From: a virus
Virus record (IMG/VR): IMGVR_UViG_3300033141_002292
Coordinates: 1 to 62,207 of that record
Length of the DNA stretch: 62,207 nt
Strand: one strand, 5' to 3'
This document shows, piece by piece, positions 1 to 8,296 of this stretch. Position 1 is the stretch's first letter; every line of letters starts with the position of its first letter. The notes under the pieces are model-generated. The model searched no databases. It had not been told where the DNA came from and saw only the letters and a program-made list of their open reading frames with translations. The position numbers were made by a program, and so were the translations under genes.

Positions 1-114
1 GAGGCGGCTTGTGAGGGGACCGACGACCATCATTTGATTGGAAACGCTACGGCCGAGGTCGACATGACCGGCGCTTCGATCTCTACAATGATCTGCGGGA
101 GGGTTTATCGCGAC
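1..114. repeat. Terminal direct repeat, left copy (assembly overlap)
   Basis: These 114 bases are identical to 62094-62207. A coding frame runs straight through the join, so this is most simply the overlap of a circular or circularly permuted genome cut at an arbitrary point, not a true short terminal repeat. Confidence 0.95.
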
Positions 115-222
115 ACCGGAGACACATGGGCGGGAAGCGGAGTTACTGGGCCGATGCTTCACGAACTCGACTTCCACGTCCTCGAGGATGCGCGAGGCTC
201 TAGACAGGAATGGATAAAATAG
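1..222 (+). CDS. Virion protein with head-fibre-like N-terminus, C-terminal part (continues from 61554)
   Basis: This is the C-terminal 73 codons of the gene that starts at 61554. The frame is open from base 1 and continues exactly across the terminal overlap; the whole protein is about 253 aa. This part is rich in alternating hydrophobic residues and looks like the end of a beta-sandwich. It stops at 220-222, just before the extended -10 promoter of the next gene. Function is not established; the position between the large terminase and the portal suggests a capsid decoration or fibre protein. Confidence 0.8.
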   Translation, partial: EAACEGTDDHHLIGNATAEVDMTGASISTMICGRVYRDTGDTWAGSGVTGPMLHELDFHVLEDARGSRQEWIK

Positions 223-227
223 AACTG

Positions 228-236
228 TGCTATTCT
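228..236 (+). promoter_or_regulatory. Extended -10 promoter (TGC TATTCT), 6 nt before the start codon
   Basis: TGC TATTCT ends at 236 and ATG begins at 243, with no ribosome-binding site between. A transcript starting 6-7 nt after the -10 would begin at the ATG (leaderless). No good -35 is visible at the usual distance. Confidence 0.55.
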
Positions 237-242
237 CGCCTC

Positions 243-653
243 ATGAGATTTGATTCATACATCACAGCCGTCAATGGAGCGACCACGGCCGACCCTCGAA
301 TGGGTGCATCACCGGCCACCGTTCCGAATACTCACATCGTCAACATCCGAGAGCATGACAAGGACACAGGGCGCCTAGCATCTCGGCTGATCATCGGGTT
401 GGAAGCGCCGGCGGGCGAGACTGTGGATCTTCAACTCTATCTCCTCGACAGCGCCGATGAAGACGCGGCTCCGGCTGCTCGTCATTGGTATCTGTGTGGC
501 ACGATCTCTGGTCTCGCAGGTGGAGCACTGAATCAAACCAGACTTTCGATAGCGGCGGAAGCAGTGGCAGGCGGTGGGCTGCTTTACGTTCGAGTGACAG
601 CCGAAACCATCTCAGCAGACCGACAAATTGCAATTAGAATAGCATCAGCTTAG
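243..653 (+). CDS. Small virion-type beta protein, unknown
   Basis: A 136-aa protein I do not recognise. It is rich in small residues and beta-strand-like alternation, with no membrane segment or catalytic motif. I chose ATG 243 rather than the in-frame ATG at 210 because 210 lies inside the previous gene, while 243 sits 6 nt after an extended -10 as in other genes here. It lies between the two proteins that share a head-fibre-like N-terminus and just before the portal gene, so a capsid accessory role is likely but unproven. Confidence 0.65.
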   Translation: MRFDSYITAVNGATTADPRMGASPATVPNTHIVNIREHDKDTGRLASRLIIGLEAPAGETVDLQLYLLDSADEDAAPAARHWYLCGTISGLAGGALNQTRLSIAAEAVAGGGLLYVRVTAETISADRQIAIRIASA

Positions 654-664
654 GAGCGAGAATA

Positions 665-1588
665 ATGGCAACGCATCTGGTACTTGAGACATTTGAGGGC
701 GTTTACGATAACCAATCATGGCGAATCAGAGCCGGTGAGATCGTCGACGACACAAGGGTTCCAGTCGCGGCGCTGAAGCCTTATGGGCTTTCGTATGTGA
801 CCTATGCAGCCGGCCTGCAAACGGCTATCAATGCCTACAACGAGCAGCACGGACGGGACGACGTCCCGCCTTCGATGTGGCCGATGCTCGAGGCCTACGA
901 CGTGATCCCGACTGCCACGGCCTTGCAGGGCAGGACCACGGTAACAGAGGCTGATATCTCGGCGATCGAGGCGACTGAAATCTCGAACGAGGGCGTTGCA
1001 GCTTGCGTGATTGCCATTCAAGCCGGGCAACCAACCACGCTCGACACCTTTACGGTCGGCGCCGATATCTACGAGGTCGACGGAGCTGGTGTGAACATCA
1101 ACTTCGCGCTCGCTGGCTCGGCTGAACTCACTCTCGATGCCCTCCTCGCTGCTGCGGTAGCGAGTGGAACCGAAAACCTCTACTGGGACAAACTCACGGC
1201 AACCACGCTTAGAATCAGGACTGCCGATGCGCCCCAGGGGAACATTGTCGGAGCCGATCCAAGCATCGTGCTCGATTCTTCATCGATGGCCAACTGGAGC
1301 TTCGACACCGGAGACATCAATATGAACACCCTGGCCGGCGTCGCGTTGGCCGCGGTTCAATCTGCTACTGCTCAGATCACGATCACGACCGCGATGATCA
1401 CGGCCACGCTCCACCATCTCTCATTCACGTTCACCCCGACCAAGTTCGTTTACTCGGCAGTGACCTCGGCAGGCGTTCCCGTGGCATGGACTGCTGACGC
1501 CCTGGTTATCACCGGCGACGACATCGTTCTAACCCTCGGCACCGACCTGGCAAACACCGACGTGTTGACGGTCACCGCTTCCGAGTAG
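665..1588 (+). CDS. Virion protein, paralogue of the 61554 product at its N-terminus
   Basis: A 307-aa protein. Residues 1-80 match the N-terminus of the protein starting at 61554 (shared pattern LVLE-F-G-Y-W-R, then a VPV--LK-YGL stretch and a PPS--P-LE ending). The middle has an FTVGADIYEVDG-type beta segment resembling the beta modules of the tail sheath and of the 10055 product. The C-terminus looks like an Ig/TIG-like beta sandwich. A good ribosome-binding site (AGGAG) lies 8 nt before ATG. Position between terminase and portal fits a head fibre or decoration protein. The assignment rests on composition and location. Confidence 0.6.
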   Translation: MATHLVLETFEGVYDNQSWRIRAGEIVDDTRVPVAALKPYGLSYVTYAAGLQTAINAYNEQHGRDDVPPSMWPMLEAYDVIPTATALQGRTTVTEADISAIEATEISNEGVAACVIAIQAGQPTTLDTFTVGADIYEVDGAGVNINFALAGSAELTLDALLAAAVASGTENLYWDKLTATTLRIRTADAPQGNIVGADPSIVLDSSSMANWSFDTGDINMNTLAGVALAAVQSATAQITITTAMITATLHHLSFTFTPTKFVYSAVTSAGVPVAWTADALVITGDDIVLTLGTDLANTDVLTVTASE

Positions 1589-1615
1589 GCCTGGAAAGCT
1601 CGTGGGTTGCTGACG

Positions 1616-1624
1616 TGGTAGACT
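1616..1624 (+). promoter_or_regulatory. Extended -10 promoter (TGG TAGACT) for portal
   Basis: TGG TAGACT ends 7 nt before the portal ATG at 1632, and no ribosome-binding site is present. It matches the other candidate leaderless starts in this genome. Confidence 0.5.
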
Positions 1625-1631
1625 CCGAGCT

Positions 1632-3278
1632 ATGGCGATCCTAGACTTTCTCAAACCGAAAAATAATGAACCGGCATCAGCTCCGATGCTCCCGCAGGTG
1701 CCGTTACGCCAGCTTATCGACGGCGAGAGGCGAGCTGAGCTCCTTGTGCTCCTATCCCATCTTCGAGGCTCTCAGCATACGCACAAACGCTACGACTGGG
1801 ACGCACGGCTGATATTCGGAAGCGATAGCCTCGTCGACGTTCCGATCGATCAATACGTCCCGATGAAACGCCGTCAGCCCTGCGTTTCCCTCCGGCTCGG
1901 AAAGGTAATCGTCAAGCGTTTGACGACGATGGTTTTCGGCCACGACCGCTTCCCGATGCTGACTATCAACGGTGACGCGGAGGCCGAAGACTTCGTCCAA
2001 GAGCTCGCCAAAATGTCCAAGCTCCGAACGAAGATGGTTGAGGCCAGGGACAAGGGCGGGGCCTGCGGATCGGTGATCCTTTCGTGGGGTTTTGTCGACG
2101 GCAAGCCGGTGATTGATGTTCATTCGGCGCCGCTGATTGACGTACTTGAATGGGCGGATTTCGAGAATCGAAAACCCGGGAAGGTCCTCAAAGCCTACGA
2201 CTTCAGAAAACAGGTTTACAGGCCCGACGGAAGGCCCGAGACAAAGACATTTTGGCAGGTTCGATACTGGGATGAAGAAGTCGATATCTCGTGGGAGCCG
2301 ATCCCTGACGACGTTGCAGCTACAACAGGCTGGCAATCATGGCCCTCGAAAACAATCAGGCACGGGCACGGATCATGCCCAATGATCTGGGTTCAGAATA
2401 TCGCCGATTCGGACGAGACCGATGGGATTTGTGATGCCGATGGACAGCACGCGGACTTCGACGAGATGGACCGGTTAGCGAGCGCCACCGAGCGAGGGAC
2501 GATCCTCAACGTCGATCCGACTCTCGTGATTCGAGACCACAAAGGCAAAGACGAAACCGTCATCAGGAAGGGCTCTGGGACGGTCATTTATTCACCTGGT
2601 GGAGCCGAGTATCTCGAGCTTAACGGGTCGGCTGTCGAGGCGTCGAAGTCTCTCCTGCAATCCATCAAACAAAGCGAACTCGACGAGGCCGAGGTTGTGC
2701 TTCTTGACCCTGAGAAGCTCAGCGGAGCCGGAGTGTCAGCGGCAGCCCTCAAAGTCCGCTACGCCCCGATGCTGGCCAAGTGCGACCTCCTTCGAGACCA
2801 ATATGGAGAGGCGATCATCGAGGTGCTCCGGGTCATGCTCGAGACAGCGAAGCGGCTTCAAGAGGTCTCCGTCGACGAAGAGGGCGTCAGGTATTGGTCG
2901 AAGGTTGAGATGGAGCCAAGGATCGAGCGAGTGGAGCCCGAGGAGGGCGAAGAAGCCGGCGTTCTGCTCGTTGAGCGCACTCCTGGGACGAGCGAGAATA
3001 TCAGCTTGAAATGGCCGCCATACTTCCCCGCGACGTGGCAGGATATGAAGGACGGCGTTGAGACCGCGAAGAACGCCACGGGCGGACAGCAACTTCTTTC
3101 GCAGAGGGCTGGCGTTGAGCTTATCGCACCTATGCTTGATATTGACGATGTAGACGACGAACTCGGACGCATCGAAGAGGACCAGAACGCTCAGAGCGAT
3201 CGGGCGAAGGCCATGCTCGAACTCGGTGCGCCGGAACCTCCAGGTAATCCGGTTGATGAGGACGATGAAGAGGAGTAA
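1632..3278 (+). CDS. Portal protein
   Basis: A 548-aa protein with the layout of phage portal proteins: an N-terminal receptor-like part, a central alpha/beta region with the FGSDSLVDVP and KVIVKRL stretches, a long helical part with the conserved SGxxxxALK-type segment (SGAGVSAAALKVRY), and an acidic C-terminal tail rich in D and E. Twelve copies would form the DNA channel at the capsid vertex and the docking point for terminase. It follows the terminase genes in the circular order, as expected. It starts at ATG 1632 with no ribosome-binding site (see the promoter at 1616). Confidence 0.85.
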   Translation: MAILDFLKPKNNEPASAPMLPQVPLRQLIDGERRAELLVLLSHLRGSQHTHKRYDWDARLIFGSDSLVDVPIDQYVPMKRRQPCVSLRLGKVIVKRLTTMVFGHDRFPMLTINGDAEAEDFVQELAKMSKLRTKMVEARDKGGACGSVILSWGFVDGKPVIDVHSAPLIDVLEWADFENRKPGKVLKAYDFRKQVYRPDGRPETKTFWQVRYWDEEVDISWEPIPDDVAATTGWQSWPSKTIRHGHGSCPMIWVQNIADSDETDGICDADGQHADFDEMDRLASATERGTILNVDPTLVIRDHKGKDETVIRKGSGTVIYSPGGAEYLELNGSAVEASKSLLQSIKQSELDEAEVVLLDPEKLSGAGVSAAALKVRYAPMLAKCDLLRDQYGEAIIEVLRVMLETAKRLQEVSVDEEGVRYWSKVEMEPRIERVEPEEGEEAGVLLVERTPGTSENISLKWPPYFPATWQDMKDGVETAKNATGGQQLLSQRAGVELIAPMLDIDDVDDELGRIEEDQNAQSDRAKAMLELGAPEPPGNPVDEDDEEE

Positions 3279-3288
3279 TTGCCCTTCG

Positions 3289-3317
3289 TTGCACGTCTAA
3301 TCTCATTATCGTATGAT
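3289..3317 (+). promoter_or_regulatory. Sigma70-type promoter TTGCAC-17-TATGAT
   Basis: A -35 (TTGCAC, 3289-3294), 17-bp spacer and -10 (TATGAT, 3312-3317) lie just downstream of the portal stop. The transcript would carry a leader of roughly 120 nt before the methyltransferase gene. Confidence 0.6.
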
Positions 3318-3350
3318 GTCCATGTCACGCGATGTCTTGAAAGGAGCAAA

Positions 3351-3386
3351 TTGATCACAACTTTTCGGTTTCCACCTCGTCGATGA
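3351..3386 (+). CDS. Possible 11-residue leader peptide
   Basis: An AAGGAG box (3341-3346) is followed after four bases by TTG and an 11-codon frame (MITTFRFPPRR) that stops at 3386. Its codons cover the 5' arm of the long hairpin at 3366-3432, so its translation would open that stem. The TTG start and the short length make this speculative. Confidence 0.25.
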   Translation: MITTFRFPPRR

Positions 3387-3432
3387 GCGTGACAACCCAT
3401 CAACCTTTCAAGGCTTGATGAGGTGGAAACCG
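3366..3432 (+). promoter_or_regulatory. Long leader hairpin upstream of the ParB/Dam gene
   Basis: A perfect 13-bp inverted repeat pairs 3366-3378 with 3420-3432. Inside the loop a second stem forms from CATCAA-CCTT and AAGG-c-TTGATG. It lies in the 5' leader between the promoter at 3289 and the start at 3447. It could be an attenuator, an RNA switch or part of an autoregulatory site. Confidence 0.55.
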
Positions 3433-3446
3433 GCCTTTCGGGGATT

Positions 3447-4526
3447 ATGATGAAAATAGATTCTGAATTTCACGATCTCATCTCACCGCTTTCCGACGAA
3501 GAAAAGAATCAACTCGAGGCAAACATACTTGCCGACGGCATTCGCGATCCTCTCGTCATCTGGAATGACACCCTCGTCGATGGGCACCATAGATACGAAA
3601 TAGCCAAACGGCATAACCTCACATACCGCACCGTCGAACTCAACCGCGATACTCGAGATGACGTCATGCTTTGGATGATCGATAACCAGGGCGGACGCCG
3701 CAACCTCTCGACCTATGCCAGGGGAGAACTCGGCCTGAAGTACCTTGAGATCGAGTCTCGGCTCGCTAAGGATAGGATGCTCGCAGGCAAAGCTGACCCT
3801 AGGCAGAATTCTGCCCAGGGTAGTCCCGACACTAACAAAGCAGCCGAGCGAGCCGCCAAGACCGTTGACATGTCCCGAGACACCCTTAGCCGAGTGAAGT
3901 ATCTCAACGAGCACGCTGACGATGAGACGAAGACAAAACTACGCTCTAATGAAACATCGATTAATCAAGAATATACAAGATTACGGTTACGCGAAAACAG
4001 CCCACCGTTAGCGAGCAAGCCTCATATTGCTCATAACAGCGGCAATAACGAATGGTACACACCGGCTCGGTTCATCGAGTCTGCCCGAACAGTGATGGGT
4101 TCCATCGACACCGACCCGGCATCGAGTGAGGTAGCGAATGCCGTTGTCGAGGCCGAGACGTACTACACCGAAGAGACAGACGGTCGTGACAAGGTCTGGA
4201 ATGGGAACGTTTGGATGAATCCTCCGTATGCACAACCGCTCATCGGTGACTTCTGTCGAGGAATCGCTGAGCAATACAAGGCCGGCAGCATCAAGCAGGC
4301 ATGCGTTCTTGTGAACAATGCCACGGAAACAGCTTGGTTTTCTGACCTCTTTTCTGCATGCTCGGCAGTCTGCTTCGTTCGTTCAAGGATTCGATTTATT
4401 GATCAAGGAGGCGAAGAATCGGGCTCACCATTACAAGGCCAGGCGGTTGTTTATTGCGGGTATAATGCATCAGGTTTCGTGGATGAGTTCAAGGCTCACG
4501 GAACGTGTATGATTAAGCCGGAATGA
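3447..4526 (+). CDS. ParB-like domain fused to Dam-type DNA N6-adenine methyltransferase
   Basis: A 359-aa two-domain protein. The N-terminus (about 1-90) is a ParB/Srx-like domain: a DGIRDPLVIW segment, then LVDGHHRYEIA. It is followed by a helical region (90-190) with a possible helix-turn-helix. The C-terminal half is a phage Dam-type adenine methyltransferase: NNEWYTP, IDTDPAS near residue 222 and the catalytic NPPY motif at about 258-261. It should methylate adenine in DNA, probably in a sequence-specific way. I chose ATG 3447 (ATG 3450 is equally possible) rather than the GTG at 3423 because the latter lies in the hairpin. The gene interrupts the portal/head block and has its own promoter, so it looks like an inserted accessory module. 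No cognate endonuclease is evident. Confidence 0.85.
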   Translation: MMKIDSEFHDLISPLSDEEKNQLEANILADGIRDPLVIWNDTLVDGHHRYEIAKRHNLTYRTVELNRDTRDDVMLWMIDNQGGRRNLSTYARGELGLKYLEIESRLAKDRMLAGKADPRQNSAQGSPDTNKAAERAAKTVDMSRDTLSRVKYLNEHADDETKTKLRSNETSINQEYTRLRLRENSPPLASKPHIAHNSGNNEWYTPARFIESARTVMGSIDTDPASSEVANAVVEAETYYTEETDGRDKVWNGNVWMNPPYAQPLIGDFCRGIAEQYKAGSIKQACVLVNNATETAWFSDLFSACSAVCFVRSRIRFIDQGGEESGSPLQGQAVVYCGYNASGFVDEFKAHGTCMIKPE

Positions 4527-4945
4527 AGACACGCCACAGAAATACTAGTTCAAAAGCGAACAAGATGCGCTGGAACTGCGAGAAGGACGGTTGTTTCAAT
4601 GTGAAGCATCGTTTGAAGCTCGAGATATTCGCTGAGTGTTTCGGCGGCAATATCATGATGTCCGACGTCGATGGCGAGGTTGAAAGAAATGGCCAGTGGT
4701 TGCGTATCGAATGGAAGAACCCAGGCGTCGGGCTGCCTGTCGGTCAACGCATCAATTACGAGCGGCTCTCAAGGGATACACCGACAGCCATTTTCATTGT
4801 CAATGGAGACGCCGAGACGATGAAAGTTGATTCGTTCGGGATTTATCGAAAAGGGAAATACCATCCGGACGAAGGACATAGCTTGGATGAACTCAAAGCA
4901 CGATTCGTCAGATGGTATGACTGGGTCGATAAGGCGAGACGATAA
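4523..4945 (+). CDS. Putative PD-(D/E)XK-type small nuclease
   Basis: A 140-aa protein overlapping the methyltransferase stop by ATGA, so it is translationally coupled. The segment SDVDGEVERNGQWLRIEWK has the D...ExK spacing of the PD-(D/E)XK nuclease core, after a helical basic N-terminus with two Cys (RWNCEKDGC). It could be a Holliday-junction- or VRR-NUC-like nuclease, or the partner of the methyltransferase. The fold assignment is inference from one motif. Confidence 0.5.
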   Translation: MKTRHRNTSSKANKMRWNCEKDGCFNVKHRLKLEIFAECFGGNIMMSDVDGEVERNGQWLRIEWKNPGVGLPVGQRINYERLSRDTPTAIFIVNGDAETMKVDSFGIYRKGKYHPDEGHSLDELKARFVRWYDWVDKARR

Positions 4946-5988
4946 TGCCCGACCTCATAGCAGCCGACGAAGCGATCGGAAGGTTCCTCACCCGAACCGA
5001 CCGCCTCATCACACTGACCGATAGAAATGGCCGACGAGCAGCCCGTGAACTTCTCGCGGTCCTCGCCGAGGCCGATAGGTCCCTTGCCCATCGACTTGAA
5101 CTCTGGACGAGCCTGAACGGTGGCGGGGAGATGAGGTTCACAGAGGCCTCGATGCTCGTCTACCGGGAGCAGATGAGAGTTGTCACCGAGTTCGTCGAAC
5201 AACGCCTCCTCGGGCTCACCTCGGAGCAGGCTTTCGCGGCGTCGATGATAGCCCTGAAGCGAACCGTCGCGCTCACCAGACAGCTCGAATTCGCATTCAC
5301 GGGGATCACGGTTCCCCTCAGAGTCAACGAAGCTCTCATCATGCGGCTTCAGCCCTCGCTCCTCGCTCGGCATGCCACCTCGGTTGATCGGTACGGCCAG
5401 GCGATGATCGCCGAAATGCAGCGGCGGATGGCCGAGGGGCTCCTCGAAGGCGTCAGCCAGAGAGAGATGACCAACAGGCTCGTAGCGATGCGGGGACCTC
5501 AGGGGTTGGTATCCCTCAGAGCCTTCGAGATGCAGCCTGGGATGGTCGTCAGGACGCAAGAGGCGATGATCCCTGAAGGGCTGTTCGTCGCCAAGAGATT
5601 CTGGGCTTGGCGGATCGTCCGTACCGAGGTCGCTGAGGCTCAGAACGCCACCGCTCAAGAGGAATACTACGAAGCCCGCGAGGAACTCCCGGATATGCAG
5701 CGGAAGATCCTCGCCATCCTGGACAACCGAACCGCCCAAGACTCCCTCGGCGTTCACGGCCAAGTGAGAGCTCTCGATAAGCCGTTTCTGGACGGTGCCG
5801 GGCGTTCCTATATGCGCCCCCCGTCACGCCCAAACGACCGTGAAACTCTCGTCCCATGGCGTCCACATTGGTCTAGTACCCCACGATCTCGGCCTCTGTC
5901 GGCGTCCGAACGCGAACGAATCTGGACGAGAAATGAGCGCTGGCAGGCGGATCGGGCGAGGAGAAGAGCCCGGGCAAAACGCGGCTGA
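4945..5988 (+). CDS. Head morphogenesis protein (SPP1 gp7 / Mu gpF-like)
   Basis: A 347-aa, mostly helical protein. The C-terminal half has the family signature: RIVRTEVAEAQNA, then LDNRTAQDSLGVHGQVR and a PPSRPNDRETLVPW ending that corresponds to the usual RTC...C...HG...PP-HPNCRC, but with the Cys residues replaced. Members are minor head proteins associated with the portal. Starts at a TAATG overlap with the previous gene. The tail end is Arg-rich. Confidence 0.75.
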   Translation: MPDLIAADEAIGRFLTRTDRLITLTDRNGRRAARELLAVLAEADRSLAHRLELWTSLNGGGEMRFTEASMLVYREQMRVVTEFVEQRLLGLTSEQAFAASMIALKRTVALTRQLEFAFTGITVPLRVNEALIMRLQPSLLARHATSVDRYGQAMIAEMQRRMAEGLLEGVSQREMTNRLVAMRGPQGLVSLRAFEMQPGMVVRTQEAMIPEGLFVAKRFWAWRIVRTEVAEAQNATAQEEYYEAREELPDMQRKILAILDNRTAQDSLGVHGQVRALDKPFLDGAGRSYMRPPSRPNDRETLVPWRPHWSSTPRSRPLSASERERIWTRNERWQADRARRRARAKRG

Positions 5989-6018
5989 GATCTTTTTTTC
6001 GGATTATGATGATTTTTC

Positions 6019-6047
6019 TTTCCGCTGTACGTTTTGCCGCGTATACT
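6019..6047 (+). promoter_or_regulatory. Rightward promoter with embedded palindromic operator (O1)
   Basis: The -35 is TTTCCG (6019-6024), spacer 17, -10 TATACT (6042-6047). The 16-bp operator at 6028-6043 matches the best palindrome at 13 of 16 positions and fills the spacer. It would drive the accessory island from 6091. Confidence 0.65.
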
Positions 6048-6090
6048 TAATAGTGTTCCGAGGGGGACAGGGAAAGTGAAAGGAAAGAAA

Positions 6091-6420
6091 ATGTCATATC
6101 AGATCAGAGAGAACACCCAAGTAATTATCGTGAGCGACGCCGAAAAAACGGCGACTGATTATTTCGAGGAAGGCTTCTTGGAAGACTTCATGGCATGGCT
6201 CGAAGACTCGCCCGACTTCGAGCTCGAGTATGGAAACGACCTCCAGAGTTCATTGGCCGGTTGGATTTTCGGCGATGACAAGCTCGAGGCCACCGAGCCT
6301 TTCGACCTCGACGCCGACAGAGCCATCCACCAGTTTGGGAAGATCGATTCTTGGACCTATATCCTTCGCCAAAAACTCTTTGAGCTTTGCGCTTGCGAGC
6401 TCGAAATTAACGTCGAATAG
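6091..6420 (+). CDS. Acidic hypothetical protein
   Basis: A 109-aa very acidic protein of unknown function. No membrane segment, Cys cluster or catalytic motif. ATG 6091 is preceded by the GAAAGGAAAG ribosome-binding leader typical of the early-type genes here. It is first in the island behind promoter O1. A small acidic early protein could be a DNA mimic, but nothing in the sequence proves it. Confidence 0.65.
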   Translation: MSYQIRENTQVIIVSDAEKTATDYFEEGFLEDFMAWLEDSPDFELEYGNDLQSSLAGWIFGDDKLEATEPFDLDADRAIHQFGKIDSWTYILRQKLFELCACELEINVE

Positions 6421-6494
6421 GTCGAAACGGGCTCCGGCCCGTCCGTGTCTGTAGGCACGCTGATGAGACCTGAAAGTGAAAGGAAAGAGAGAGA

Positions 6495-7739
6495 ATGGAC
6501 GACCAAAAAGACGAGACCTACAAGATTCCGAATGAGAACCTTCCGGCCCTCGACGCGGCCATCGCGAAGCTCAACAAAAAGGCCGACAAGCTGGGCTGTT
6601 TTCCGGTGTCATACGACGTCACCGGGACGGTCAAAGAAGAGATCAAAGACGACAAGGGCGAGGTCATTGGCTATCGCCTCTATAGCCTCGTCGCTATCGA
6701 TGGTGAAGCTCCTAAGATTCCAGGTTGGAGTTTTGAAGGCATCGTAGCCTTCTCCGATCCTGCCGTCGACGGTTTCATCCTCCGAATGGCACCAAGTGCC
6801 GAGGATCTTGACCGCAGTTTCCGAGCAGGGATCACCGCCGATCCTCGTCGTTGTGACCACTGTGGTACCCAGCGGAATAGGCGAGAGACCTTCGTCGTCC
6901 GCAGTGATGACGGGCTCTACCACCTCGTGGGCCGGACCTGTCTCAAGGACTTCACGGGCCATAGCAATCCCCAGGCGATCGCGAGCTATTTCACGATGCT
7001 CGATGACCTCCTCGTTGCCCTCGGCGATGATGAGACCGGCTTCGGTGCGTGCGGATATGTCGCTCCGCTCCTCGAAATCCTCGGCTTCATGGCCGTCGTG
7101 GTCGCGCTCGCTCGGCTCGATGGGTTCATGAGTAAACGTGAATCCCTTGCCCGCTACGACAACCCAGTCCCCACGGCTTCAACGGCCTGGGAGCTTTGCA
7201 GCCCATGGAGTAAAGAGGGCAAAAAAGAATCAAAACGATTTCACGAGGAGGAACTCACGGACGCCGACAGCGCAAAGGCCGAGAAGATCATCGCCTTTCT
7301 TCCGACCATGTGGGCGCAGGACGAAGACGAACTCTCCGATTTTATCCTCAATCTCAGAAATTCCGTATCAACCGATCTCGTCTCAGGACGGACAAGTGGC
7401 ATCGTGGCTGCCGGGTATGTCTGCTACGAACGCGAGATGAACGATAAGGCTCGCGAGAAGCTCGGCGATAAACTCCGTGGCTCTGAGCACCAAGGACAGC
7501 CGAAGCAGCGCCTCACGCTCGAGCTCACCGTTCACAGCGTGAGATTCATCGAAGGTCCCTACGGCTCCACGGCACTCACGAAGCTCCACGACGCCGACTT
7601 CAACTCCTACTGTTGGTTCAATTCCGGCTCCACGGAGCTCGAGGTCAACGAGACCTACCGACTCAAAGGGACGGTCAAGAAACACGACTCTTACAATGGG
7701 ATCAACGAGACGCACCTGAGCCGCTGCAAAGTACTTTAG
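6495..7739 (+). CDS. Zinc-finger plus OB-fold-like protein, unknown
   Basis: A 414-aa protein. Around residues 116-160 it has CDHCGTQRNRRETFVV followed by VGRTCLKDF, a pattern seen in phage and plasmid hypothetical proteins that I read as a zinc-binding module. The central part is helical with one hydrophobic stretch. The C-terminal 75 residues (LTLELTV...YRLKGTVKKHD...ETHLSRCKVL) look like an OB fold. It may bind nucleic acid. The start is ATG 6495 after GAAAGGAAAGAGA. It belongs to the operator-controlled island. Confidence 0.65.
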   Translation: MDDQKDETYKIPNENLPALDAAIAKLNKKADKLGCFPVSYDVTGTVKEEIKDDKGEVIGYRLYSLVAIDGEAPKIPGWSFEGIVAFSDPAVDGFILRMAPSAEDLDRSFRAGITADPRRCDHCGTQRNRRETFVVRSDDGLYHLVGRTCLKDFTGHSNPQAIASYFTMLDDLLVALGDDETGFGACGYVAPLLEILGFMAVVVALARLDGFMSKRESLARYDNPVPTASTAWELCSPWSKEGKKESKRFHEEELTDADSAKAEKIIAFLPTMWAQDEDELSDFILNLRNSVSTDLVSGRTSGIVAAGYVCYEREMNDKAREKLGDKLRGSEHQGQPKQRLTLELTVHSVRFIEGPYGSTALTKLHDADFNSYCWFNSGSTELEVNETYRLKGTVKKHDSYNGINETHLSRCKVL

Positions 7740-7755
7740 GGAAAGGAAAGAGATC

Positions 7756-7953
7756 ATGAACAACCGAGAACAGGAACTAGTCGACGAAATCATCCTCGTA
7801 GCCGTCAACCAGGGCGACTTCTACCCAAGCGACCCCGAGGGCTCCGTAGACGAGGCCTTCGAGCAATGGGTGACGCAGCTCCGCCGAGAATGGGACGGGC
7901 GAGACCTCCGGGGAGCAGCCATCAAAGAGGTAAAGGAGCAGTGGAAGTCATGA
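7756..7953 (+). CDS. Small hypothetical protein
   Basis: 65 aa, acidic and helical, not recognised. Preceded by GGGAAAGGAAAGAG. Its stop overlaps the next start by ATGA. Confidence 0.55.
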   Translation: MNNREQELVDEIILVAVNQGDFYPSDPEGSVDEAFEQWVTQLRREWDGRDLRGAAIKEVKEQWKS

Positions 7954-8129
7954 GCAAATTGCTCGACGAGCACTTTGATAGAGTGGTTGAGAACGGCGTC
8001 ACATTCTACATTCCAAGGACCGAGGATGCTCATGGGCACGTCAAATCCACGGGTGTTTGCCCCGTATGCAGCACGCGGACGATAACCGGCGGTCGCTGCC
8101 TTAGTTGTGATTGGAGGATTCCATCATGA
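7950..8129 (+). CDS. Small zinc-ribbon protein
   Basis: 59 aa with a C-terminal CPVC...CLSCDW pair of Cys knuckles. ATG 7950 overlaps the upstream stop (ATGA), which decides the start against an upstream in-frame ATG lying within the previous gene. Function unknown. Confidence 0.6.
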   Translation: MSKLLDEHFDRVVENGVTFYIPRTEDAHGHVKSTGVCPVCSTRTITGGRCLSCDWRIPS

Positions 8130-8296
8130 AGATCATGATCGCAGAAACGATTTTGAACCATTGGCTTGTCACCATCGACGGCGATGAGATAGGTGAATTC
8201 AAATCCTACGATATCGCCTGTCTTATGATGCGATCCGAGGCCTTCACGAAAGCCGTGGAGCAGAAGCTTTTGGACGCAGAAATCGAGGTCGAGTGA
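8126..8296 (+). CDS. Small hypothetical protein
   Basis: 56 aa, alpha/beta in appearance (IDGDEIGEFKSYDIA), not recognised. Coupled by an ATGA overlap with the gene before it. Confidence 0.5.
   Translation: MKIMIAETILNHWLVTIDGDEIGEFKSYDIACLMMRSEAFTKAVEQKLLDAEIEVE

Noticed and set aside
1-114. True short terminal repeats used in packaging
   Set aside because: The repeat lies within a gene and its position is explained by circular assembly overlap; no cos- or pac-like feature marks it.
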